From PALSA-188 sp963720075 (GTDB taxonomy: Bacteria; Acidobacteriota; Terriglobia; Terriglobales; Acidobacteriaceae): DNA of 64,000 bases. The stretch is taken from positions 155,625-219,624 of the forward strand of contig CAVREG010000007.1 in the NCBI GenBank assembly GCA_963720075.1. Reading direction: 5' to 3'. The notes beneath the pieces were generated by a model. The model worked only from the letters and a program-made list of their open reading frames with translations, searched no databases and was not told the DNA's origin. Positions 33,045 through 40,511 of the stretch are shown here, one piece after another. Each line of letters opens with the position of its first letter. Position 1 is the first letter of the stretch. The translations under genes and the position numbers were made by a program.

Positions 33045-34361
33045 TTGTCTCACACCGAACCCCATGACGAGTTCCTAGAACTCTGCGCTGTTTCAACCTC
33101 GGGCCAGCTAACCGAGGAAGACCAGACGAGACTTCGGGAGCATCTTGTCGTTTGCTCCTCCTGCCGTGAGGCCCTGCGGCAATACGAAGCCATCATTCGC
33201 CACGCAATCCCAGCGATTGGAGCAGAAGAAACCCCGCAAGACATGGAAGCAGGGCGGCGTTGGTCGGAAAAACAGGCGGAGTCCGCTCTTTTCGAGCGCA
33301 TCGCACGAGATGAGGGGGGGGGCGGAATCGAGCGTGACGGACCGATTCCGCCCCATCGTGAAACTAGCTCGCGTCGTCGAGCCCTCGCTCCCGAAAGCGC
33401 CGCCGCTTGGCGCAGTGTGTGGGCTCTGTACGCTGCCGGAATACTGCTTTTCGTCGCTCTCGGTGTGTGCGCTTATCAGGTCGGGATTCGCCGCGGGACG
33501 AGCATAGTAAAGGTTACGGCGCCTCCTCCCGACACTCAAAGCCAGATTTCGTTGGAAGAAAAGTTAAGCGACGCGAGCCATGAACGCGAAGCCTCGCGCG
33601 TCCAAGCGGACCAACGTGACAGCTTGATCGCCAGCCTACGTCGGCAATTGGAACAGCAGTCCGCGAAAATGGATCAGATGAAAGCAGCGCAGGAGCAATC
33701 GGATGCTGCGCTACGCAACGCTGATACTGGACGACAGGAACTCATCCAGCAGCGGACTGAGGCGGAACAGAAATTCAATGCGGCGCAGTTGAGTGCGCAG
33801 GCATTGCAAAAGAAGCTGGATTCAATGGCGGAACAGTCTTCCCAAGATGCAAAGCGGACGGCAGCGTCAGACGCAAAAGTCAACGAACTGACGAACCTGC
33901 TGCGTCAGCGTGACACCGCCATGGATCAGCAACAGGAATTGCTCGCGCATGACCGCGACATTCGGGAACTGATGGGTGCGCGGGATCTGTATGTCGCGGA
34001 GGTGTACGACGTGGCCCGCACCGGAGCGACCCAGAAGCCTTATGGGCGCGTGTTCTACACAAAGGGGAAGTCACTGATCTTCTACGCTTATGACCTGGAT
34101 CAGCAGACTGTAGCGAAGAACGCCAGCACGTTCCAAGTGTGGGGCCGGCGCGGACCGGACCGGGAACAGGCGTTCCCCCTCGGTATCTTCTACGAGGACA
34201 ATGCCTCAAAGAAGCGGTGGGTCTTGAAACTGGACGACCCCAAACTGCTAGCACAAATTGATGCCGTGTTCGTTACGATCGAGCCGAATGGTGGCAGTCG
34301 CAAGCCAAGCGGCAAACCCCTCCTCTTTGCTTACCTGCGAGTCGACCCGAACCATCCTTAA
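33045..34361 (+). CDS. zinc anti-sigma factor with coiled coil and RskA-like C-terminal domain
   Basis: A 438-residue membrane protein. It starts at TTG 33045, supported by GAGGAG about nine bases upstream. The N-terminal anti-sigma zinc domain has HLVVCSSCREAL (HxxxCxxC, residues ~31-42). One membrane helix follows (SVWALYAAGILLFVALGVCAYQ, ~130-150). A long Gln/Ala/Lys-rich coiled coil (~180-300) precedes an RskA-like beta domain (YGRVFYTKGKSLIFYAYDLD, VFVTIEPNGGSRKPSGKPLL). It should hold the ECF sigma factor at the membrane until signalled; the signal probably comes from the TonB receptor or from lasso-peptide recognition. Confidence 0.88.
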   Translation: MSHTEPHDEFLELCAVSTSGQLTEEDQTRLREHLVVCSSCREALRQYEAIIRHAIPAIGAEETPQDMEAGRRWSEKQAESALFERIARDEGGGGIERDGPIPPHRETSSRRRALAPESAAAWRSVWALYAAGILLFVALGVCAYQVGIRRGTSIVKVTAPPPDTQSQISLEEKLSDASHEREASRVQADQRDSLIASLRRQLEQQSAKMDQMKAAQEQSDAALRNADTGRQELIQQRTEAEQKFNAAQLSAQALQKKLDSMAEQSSQDAKRTAASDAKVNELTNLLRQRDTAMDQQQELLAHDRDIRELMGARDLYVAEVYDVARTGATQKPYGRVFYTKGKSLIFYAYDLDQQTVAKNASTFQVWGRRGPDREQAFPLGIFYEDNASKKRWVLKLDDPKLLAQIDAVFVTIEPNGGSRKPSGKPLLFAYLRVDPNHP

Positions 34362-34421
34362 TCTCGGTTGCATCTTTTCTGGCTGGCACGGTTCAAACAA
34401 TTAAGGAAGGAGTGGTACCAC

Positions 34422-37400
34422 GTGAGACCCCTCTCCGTAGACCCGAACAGGATGTCCGAATCCGTCGGCCCCAGGAGAATCACCGTGCGCGTGCGCTTCC
34501 CCCGCCTCGCTTTTCTTTTCGCATGTACTGTGTTGCTAACCCTCCCCCTTGCGGCACAGTCCCCCAATGGAACTATCAACGGCCTTGTACTTGATCCCTC
34601 CAACAGGGTAATCGCCGGTGCTGACGTCTTGATCGTCAACGACGCTACGGGTGTGAAGTATTCCACTCAAACTAATCACGAGGGCATTTACGTCCTACCG
34701 AATATCTCGCCCGGCCCTTATCGTCTGCAGGTGTCAAAATCTGGATTCAAGACGTTAATCAAGCCCGACATTACTCTGAACGTTCAGGATGCGTTGTCGA
34801 TCAACTTCACGTTGCCCATTGGTGCGTTATACGAGACAGTGACAGTCGAGGGTGGTGCGTCGCTAGTAAACACTGAATCGGCGGCGGTGAGTACCGTTGT
34901 TGATCGACAGTTTGCTGAAAATCTTCCAATGAACGGAAGAAGTTTTCAGACTCTGATTCAGCTTACGCCGGGCGTAGTCACTGTAGCGAGTAATGGCAGC
35001 GATCCCGGACAGTTCAGTGTCGATGGACAACGAGCGTCTGCAAATTACTGGATGGTGGATGGAGTCAGTGCCAACATCGGTGTGCCGGCAGTCTTTACAC
35101 AAGGGAACGGAATCTCGGGAGCAGCAGCATCCTTCAGTGTTCAAGGAGGAACGAACAGTCTCGTGTCCGTGGATGCGATGCAGGAATTCCGGATTCAGAC
35201 TTCAACGTATGCGCCGGAGTTTGGTCGTACTCCAGGTGCACAGATTTCCATCGTGACGCGCTCAGGTACGAACCGGTTTCATGGAACGGCCTTCGACTAT
35301 TTGCGAAATGACATTCTGGATGCGAACGACTGGTTTGCTGACCGCAATGGACTGCCCAAACCTGAGGAGCGTCAGAACGACTTCGGTGGAACGCTGGGCG
35401 GTCCCATCGTGAAAGACCGAACATTCTTTTTCTTCTCTTACGAAGGGCTCCGCCTCAGACTGCCAGAGGTAGTCGAATCAAACGTTCCCGATCTTTTGGC
35501 TCGGCAGAACGCATTGCCCGCGTTGCAGCCATTTCTAAACGCGTTTCCTCTGCCTACCCCTGGTGCTCCTGATGACACATCCAACGGTATCGCTCAGCTT
35601 AATGCTAGTTTCTCCAACAATTCAGCGCTCGATGCTTATAGCCTTCGTGTTGATCACAAGCTGAAGGACAAACTGATGCTCTTCGGGAGATTTAGCTATT
35701 CACCTTCCACCCTCCGCCAGCGAGGATCTCTCGGATCATTGAGTCAGCTTGTTCCAGCGCGCATTACTACACAGACCACTACGCTCGGATCGACCTGGTT
35801 GGCTTCCTCTAGGGTGGCAAATGATCTCAGGTTCAACTACAGCCGAGTGACCGCGAATAGTCATGGTGAATCCGACAATTTCGGAGGCGCTGTTCCTCTC
35901 ACTTCGCTTCCATTTCCTGCGCCTTTCACCGAGCAGAACGGTCTTTTTCTGCTCAACATCAATTCCTTGCAAAGCAGTTTGAACGTGGGCCTTTTGGGAC
36001 AAAATGTGCAAAGGCAGATCAACCTAACGGATAATCTGACTATCCAGAAGGGTTCCCACGGTCTGAAGTTTGGCGTTGACGTTCGACGGTTGTCGCCCTC
36101 GTTCGAGTTCGGCAGCTATATCCAGCAAGTGATTTTTGCGGATGTGCCATCTGCAGAATCTGGGAGTCCGCTCTTCAGTATCATCACAGCCGACCGGCCA
36201 GGCACCTTATTCTTCCACAATGTGGGCGCTTTTGCGCAAGACACATGGCGAGTTAACTCTCGGCTGACGGTGACCTACGGTATTCGATGGGACATCGATG
36301 TTGCGCCCACCGCTGGCGACGGTGTCAGTTTGGCGGCGGTGACAGGCTTCAACTTAGGAAATCTGTCCACGCTTGCGCTGGCACCAGCTGGGACAACTGT
36401 ATTTAATACCAGATATAACAACGTGGCACCACGATTGGGCGTCGCGTATCAGATTTCTCAGAACCCACAATGGCAAACGGTACTTCGAGGTGGTTCGGGA
36501 ATTTTTTATGACCTCGCAACTTCAGAGATCGGTAATAGTTTGCACGAGGGTGTCTACCCGTTCGGGGCAATCGCGTTTACTCTCGGGGGAAGTTTCCCGC
36601 TGGATCCTGCGGCAGCGGCGCCGCCGCCGATTACAGCAGCGCAGTTGGCATCAGGGGACCTCTTTGCCACTGATCCACATCTCAAGCTCCCCTACACAGT
36701 GCAGTGGAACCTCTCTTTGGAGCAAGCCCTAGGGACACAGCAAACAGTGTCTGCCTCATATTTAGGTGCCGCAGGAAGGCGCCTGCTACAAACAGCGTTT
36801 ATAGGTTCGCCGAATTCCGATATTGGTGACGCACAACTCACGACCAACATAGCGACCTCGGATTATGATGCACTTCAACTGCAATTTCAGCGACGGCTGT
36901 CGCAGGGGCTGCAGGTGCTTGCATCCTATACTTGGGCGCATTCGATCGATACCGCCTCTGCCGGGTCGGTGTTCGGCAATGAGGCAAACGCATTGACAGC
37001 GGACGCGCGAGCAAATCGGGGCCCGTCTGATTTCGACATTCGAAACGCGTTCTCAGTAGGGGCTACATATACCGTTCCAACTCCGAAGCTCAGGACTTTG
37101 GCGAGAGTACTTCTTGGCGAATGGTCGCTGCAGAATATTGTTCAGATCCGTTCTGCTCCGCCCGTCGATCTTTTTGACAGTAATCTCTTTTTCCAAGGTA
37201 CGGGCTCCTTCATTGCGAATGTTCGGCCTGATGTCGTTCCAGGACAACCGTTCTACCTGTTAGCGTCGCACTATCCTGGAGGCAAGGCATTCAACCCGGC
37301 GGCATTTGCCTCTCCTCCCATAGACCCGACGACTGGTGCTCCTCTGAGACAAGGAGACCTGAGTAGAAATGCGTTGCGAGCTTTCGGCGCGGCACAGTGG

Positions 37401-37658
37401 GACTTTGCAGTACATCGTGATTTTCCACTGCACGACTCGATGAAATTGCAGTTCCGGGCGGAAATGTTCAATGTTCTGAACCATCCAAATTTCGGACCAC
37501 CGGTGGCCGACATCAGCAACGTTACTCAGTTTGGCCAAGCAATCCAGATGCTCGGCAGGAGCCTGGATAACCAAAATCAAGGCGGGGGCAGTTTCAGCTC
37601 TCTGTACCAGATTGGTGGCCCCAGATCGATCCAGTGTGCACTCAAATTACAGTTTTGA
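34422..37658 (+). CDS. Oar-type TonB-dependent receptor of the lasso-peptide cluster
   Basis: A 1078-residue outer-membrane receptor. GTG 34422 is chosen because AAGGAAGGAG stands nine bases upstream; earlier in-frame codons lack this. A signal peptide follows a basic lead (LAFLFACTVLLTLPLAAQ), then a CarboxypepD_reg-like domain (TINGLVLDPSNRVIAGADVL), a plug (VSTVVDRQFAENLPMNGRSF, FSVDGQRASANYWMVDGVS) and a barrel closing in Phe (IQCALKLQF). In proteobacterial astexin-type clusters a TonB receptor beside the isopeptidase is thought to import the lasso peptide. The same role is inferred here, although the Oar subfamily differs from the receptors described there. Confidence 0.92.
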   Translation: MRPLSVDPNRMSESVGPRRITVRVRFPRLAFLFACTVLLTLPLAAQSPNGTINGLVLDPSNRVIAGADVLIVNDATGVKYSTQTNHEGIYVLPNISPGPYRLQVSKSGFKTLIKPDITLNVQDALSINFTLPIGALYETVTVEGGASLVNTESAAVSTVVDRQFAENLPMNGRSFQTLIQLTPGVVTVASNGSDPGQFSVDGQRASANYWMVDGVSANIGVPAVFTQGNGISGAAASFSVQGGTNSLVSVDAMQEFRIQTSTYAPEFGRTPGAQISIVTRSGTNRFHGTAFDYLRNDILDANDWFADRNGLPKPEERQNDFGGTLGGPIVKDRTFFFFSYEGLRLRLPEVVESNVPDLLARQNALPALQPFLNAFPLPTPGAPDDTSNGIAQLNASFSNNSALDAYSLRVDHKLKDKLMLFGRFSYSPSTLRQRGSLGSLSQLVPARITTQTTTLGSTWLASSRVANDLRFNYSRVTANSHGESDNFGGAVPLTSLPFPAPFTEQNGLFLLNINSLQSSLNVGLLGQNVQRQINLTDNLTIQKGSHGLKFGVDVRRLSPSFEFGSYIQQVIFADVPSAESGSPLFSIITADRPGTLFFHNVGAFAQDTWRVNSRLTVTYGIRWDIDVAPTAGDGVSLAAVTGFNLGNLSTLALAPAGTTVFNTRYNNVAPRLGVAYQISQNPQWQTVLRGGSGIFYDLATSEIGNSLHEGVYPFGAIAFTLGGSFPLDPAAAAPPPITAAQLASGDLFATDPHLKLPYTVQWNLSLEQALGTQQTVSASYLGAAGRRLLQTAFIGSPNSDIGDAQLTTNIATSDYDALQLQFQRRLSQGLQVLASYTWAHSIDTASAGSVFGNEANALTADARANRGPSDFDIRNAFSVGATYTVPTPKLRTLARVLLGEWSLQNIVQIRSAPPVDLFDSNLFFQGTGSFIANVRPDVVPGQPFYLLASHYPGGKAFNPAAFASPPIDPTTGAPLRQGDLSRNALRAFGAAQWDFAVHRDFPLHDSMKLQFRAEMFNVLNHPNFGPPVADISNVTQFGQAIQMLGRSLDNQNQGGGSFSSLYQIGGPRSIQCALKLQF

Positions 37659-37750
37659 CGATCGAACTGGCTGTCATCTGACGCAGAACCAGCAAAGCGC
37701 AGGTCGTTCTTTCAGCGGCCGACTGTCGATCCAAGGAAACGAAATTTTCC

Positions 37751-39922
37751 ATGAAGCCACTCATCAGACAAACTTGGTCTGTTCTGAGATTCACGCTGGC
37801 AGCAAGTATGATTGCGTTCACGGTCCTTTGGGCGCCGGAAGCTGGCGGACAGGAGCAGGCCAAGCATCTGGTCACATTTGACGATCTCAAAAGCCTGAAA
37901 GAGATTGCACAGTTGCAATTGTCTCCCGATGGAAAGATGGCGGCGTACACCCTGAATGAGCGGCCGGAACTGTGGCTGATAAGAACGCAGCCAAGTAGCG
38001 TACCTCATTCGTTGGGCAAAGGTACGTTCCCTGTTTTTTCTCCCGATAGCAGAAAGGTCGCTTACTACTCGACTGCATCCGGAACCTTTCAGTTGTGGGT
38101 TCTCCATCTCGACTCCGACAGGGCGCAACAGGTGACGCACTTTCGCGGAGGGGTTCGACCCGATCCCGCGACATGGGCGGTTGGCATGAGTGGGTGGATC
38201 TACGATCCGTTACGCTACGCGTGGTCTCCAGACAGCGACAAAATTGTGTTCCCTTCACAGGTTTCCGTCCCCCAAAAGTCCTTTGCAGATCGTTTGAAGA
38301 ATACTCGACCAGCCGCAACCGGTCACGGTGCTACCCCGTTGCTCTTGACAACACAAACTCCGCCCGACTGGACGCTTGCTGGCCTCTTCCGTGTGGGCGG
38401 ATTCAGCCAAGTCAGATTGACCAATGGGAATCTGGATTTCGGTGCAGCTGATGCGAGCCCTCAGGTTGTGACTTCGGATCAGCTCTTCATAGTTGATGTC
38501 ACCACCAAGTTGGTGAACCAGTTGACTCGGGGGCGCGATGGGTATTTTGCGCCAGCTTGGTCCCCAGATGGACGGAAGATCCTATGCGTGTCCAACCAAG
38601 GCCAACCGTTCGGTGGCGGCCAGTCTGCAACTACAAATATCCTTACTATTGACGTTGTCACGGGTATGCCGTCTCCCCTGACAAGTGGCGCGGGTTACCG
38701 GCGGGTTCCTTCATGGTCTCCCGATGGAAAGTCGATCGCGTTTTTCGGTGCCTCCCCGGAACATCCCAACCGGGAATACGTCTTTGTGGTTCCGAGTACC
38801 GGTGGCGCGCCGCGCAATCTCAGTCTGACACTGGATCGCCGCCTGTTCTTTGCCTACTGGTCTCCCGATAGCCTATCGATTGTCGTAAATTACAAAGACG
38901 GTGCAAACTCGCCCGTTGCGCGCCTGGGTGTTGCCGATGGAAGCATCGACGTGGTTAGCGATCCAGAAGCCGCCGTCAGATTTCCGCTGGCCGCCTCCAG
39001 CTCAGGTGCGCTTGCATGGAGTCAGAGCGATCCAAGCAGTCCCGCGATCATTCGTTACTTGCCCTTTGGAAAACAATCCTCCTACGAAGTGGTCGATCTC
39101 AATCCTCAGATCAGGAACTGGGAAACCGGGGCACAAGAGGTCGTCCGATGGAGAAACGCAGATGGCGACGATATGGAAGGGGTATTGATCAAACCCGTTG
39201 GCTATCAGCCGGGACATCTGTACCCACTAATTGTGGATGCCTATCCAAAGCTCGGAAACAGTTTCAAGGGGGATCCCATGTGGGGAAATCAGGCCCTTGC
39301 ATCGAGAGGATACGCGGTGTTTTTTCCGGACGGAGATGGGCCTCACGTTTGGGAGAACCCGTGGCGGTCGATGCTGCATACGACTCGTGCCAAGGGACCC
39401 ACGGGCGTGGATATTGCCGTTGACGACGTGGTGTCCGGCGCTAATACATTGATCGACCGGGGAATTGTTGATCCGGGCCGAATGTGTTTGTACGGATTCA
39501 GCAACGGCGGAGGCGTCGTCGATCAGGTAATTACGAAGAGCCATCAATTCAAATGCGCGATTTCCGTTGCGGGAGCGGTGGCTGCGGACTGGTCGTCCTC
39601 GTTTTTTCTGCGGACCCAGGCTAAGTTTGTCATAGACCTTGCAGGAACATCCCCCTGGGAGAATTCTCAGTCATACTTAGAGCTATCAGCCATCTACCGG
39701 TTAAACAATGTTACGACCCCATTGCTTTTGGCCGATGGAGACGATGATGGGGGCTTCTTGCTAGGGGGCATCGAGATGTACAACGGCCTCCGCTATTTGG
39801 GGAAGGACGTAACTCTGCTGCGCTATCCAAAACAGGGCCACGGTTTCACGGGACAGGCGATGAGAGATTTTTGGAGACGGGAAAACGAATTTCTCGATAG
39901 CTATCTGAAGCCCGCTCAATAG
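37751..39922 (+). CDS. S9 prolyl-oligopeptidase-family protein, probable lasso-peptide isopeptidase
   Basis: A 723-residue exported hydrolase. A signal peptide (LAASMIAFTVLWAPEAGGQ) leads into PD40 propeller repeats (LSPDGKMAAYTLN, WSPDGRKILC, WSPDGKSIAFFG). The catalytic alpha/beta-hydrolase domain from about residue 480 has Ser in GFSNGGG, Asp in DGDDDGG and His in KQGHGFT. Lasso-peptide isopeptidases such as AtxE2 are S9 members with this architecture that hydrolyse the macrolactam bond. Position between the TonB receptor and the convergent precursor/BC genes is the main reason for that assignment; from sequence alone it could also be a dipeptidyl peptidase. The short gap after the receptor (92 bp) suggests one operon. 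Confidence 0.85.
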   Translation: MKPLIRQTWSVLRFTLAASMIAFTVLWAPEAGGQEQAKHLVTFDDLKSLKEIAQLQLSPDGKMAAYTLNERPELWLIRTQPSSVPHSLGKGTFPVFSPDSRKVAYYSTASGTFQLWVLHLDSDRAQQVTHFRGGVRPDPATWAVGMSGWIYDPLRYAWSPDSDKIVFPSQVSVPQKSFADRLKNTRPAATGHGATPLLLTTQTPPDWTLAGLFRVGGFSQVRLTNGNLDFGAADASPQVVTSDQLFIVDVTTKLVNQLTRGRDGYFAPAWSPDGRKILCVSNQGQPFGGGQSATTNILTIDVVTGMPSPLTSGAGYRRVPSWSPDGKSIAFFGASPEHPNREYVFVVPSTGGAPRNLSLTLDRRLFFAYWSPDSLSIVVNYKDGANSPVARLGVADGSIDVVSDPEAAVRFPLAASSSGALAWSQSDPSSPAIIRYLPFGKQSSYEVVDLNPQIRNWETGAQEVVRWRNADGDDMEGVLIKPVGYQPGHLYPLIVDAYPKLGNSFKGDPMWGNQALASRGYAVFFPDGDGPHVWENPWRSMLHTTRAKGPTGVDIAVDDVVSGANTLIDRGIVDPGRMCLYGFSNGGGVVDQVITKSHQFKCAISVAGAVAADWSSSFFLRTQAKFVIDLAGTSPWENSQSYLELSAIYRLNNVTTPLLLADGDDDGGFLLGGIEMYNGLRYLGKDVTLLRYPKQGHGFTGQAMRDFWRRENEFLDSYLKPAQ

Positions 39923-39973
39923 TCTTCGAGCCAGTCACACGCCGCGACATCAAGTCTCGGTTCTCAGGCCCCG

Positions 39974-40020
39974 TCGATGTACCTCCCCTATTCGATCAAA
40001 CACCAGAAGAGGTACATCGA
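39974..40020. repeat. 12-bp inverted repeat downstream of both convergent operons
   Basis: TCGATGTACCTC (39974-39985) and GAGGTACATCGA (40009-40020) are perfect complements separated by 23 bases, between the isopeptidase stop and the second precursor gene. A transcript from either side would fold here. Confidence 0.55.
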
Positions 40021-40029
40021 GCGCAGGCT

Positions 40030-40057
40030 GAACCGACGCTTGTCGGTTCGCTCTTTT
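40030..40057 (+). terminator. hairpin with TTTT, possible terminator of the sigma-to-isopeptidase operon
   Basis: GAACCGAC-GCTT-GTCGGTTC (40030-40049) is a perfect 8-bp tetraloop hairpin followed on the plus strand by GCTCTTTTC. It is a plausible plus-strand terminator and could also protect the 3' end of the convergent precursor message. Confidence 0.5.
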
Positions 40058-40188
40058 CAGTCGATATCTTCCGAAAGAGCGTTGGGCACGGTGATGTCGC
40101 CGTTCTCTCCGAAGTGGGGCTTCGAGCTCTGGATCAAGAGAGCCGCGTCACCCAGCACTGCAACGTCTGGTTTGCTGTACGTCTTCAT
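40057..40188 (-). CDS. lasso-peptide precursor A2
   Basis: A 43-residue peptide with a perfect AAAGGAGGTGAACAAC ribosome site before ATG 40188. Leader residues 1-20 (MKTYSKPDVAVLGDAALLIQ) carry the YxxPxxxxLG motif bound by the PqqD-like B1 protein. Counting from Tyr4 as in lariatin (cleavage after the 17th residue from Tyr), the 23-residue core starts at Ser21: SSKPHFGE, then NGDITVPNAL and a SEDID tail. Glu at core position 8 would form the ring with the Ser1 amine. The usual Thr at leader position -2 is Ile. It is a tandem paralogue of A1 with a different core, too short for most gene callers. Confidence 0.85.
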   Translation of the reverse strand: MKTYSKPDVAVLGDAALLIQSSKPHFGENGDITVPNALSEDID

Positions 40189-40290
40189 GTTGTTCACCTC
40201 CTTTCGCGACTACGTTCTGTATGGCAAGTAGTCCGTATCAATGAGATCTCTCGCACTGCTCGTTTCGCCCTTGCTAACTCTCTGTTTCCG

Positions 40291-40335
40291 CCCGAAAGTT
40301 CTTCCAGTTGGCCACCGACCGGAAGAACTTTCGGG
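40291..40335. promoter_or_regulatory. 15-bp perfect hairpin between the two precursor genes
   Basis: CCCGAAAGTTCTTCC (40291-40305) and GGAAGAACTTTCGGG (40321-40335) are exact complements with a 15-base loop. The hairpin lies between A1 (ends 40380) and A2 (starts 40188). No T-run follows on the minus strand, so an RNA-processing or attenuation role that sets the A1:A2 ratio fits better than full termination. Confidence 0.6.
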
Positions 40336-40379
40336 TCGGGGTAGGCGGCGCTTCCCTTGCACGTTGCCGGCCCGTTTTC

Positions 40380-40511
40380 TCAGTCGGCGTCGTCAAGGGC
40401 CGCATTCGGTTGCATCGCTTGGCCGTTCTCTCCATAGCTTGGTTTCGAGCTCTGGATCAGAAGGACCGCATCACCCAGCACTGCAACGTCTGGTTTGCTG
40501 TACGTCTTCAT
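40380..40511 (-). CDS. lasso-peptide precursor A1
   Basis: A 43-residue peptide with AAAGGAGGTGAACAAC before ATG 40511, identical to A2 upstream of the start. Leader MKTYSKPDVAVLGDAVLLIQ differs from A2 by one residue (Val16/Ala16). The predicted 23-residue core starts SSKPSYGE, then NGQAMQPNAALDDAD; Glu8 is the ring acceptor for the Ser1 amine. The gene overlaps the end of the cyclase gene by 42 bases in another frame, so it is cotranscribed with the B1-B2-C genes. Conserved core positions between A1 and A2 are 1-4, 7-10 and the PNA near the tail, which points to two related products of one machinery. Confidence 0.88.
   Translation of the reverse strand: MKTYSKPDVAVLGDAVLLIQSSKPSYGENGQAMQPNAALDDAD

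Noticed and set aside
40030..40049. Hairpin as a rho-independent terminator of the precursor operon on the minus strand
   Set aside because: No T-run follows in the minus direction; the T-run is on the plus side.
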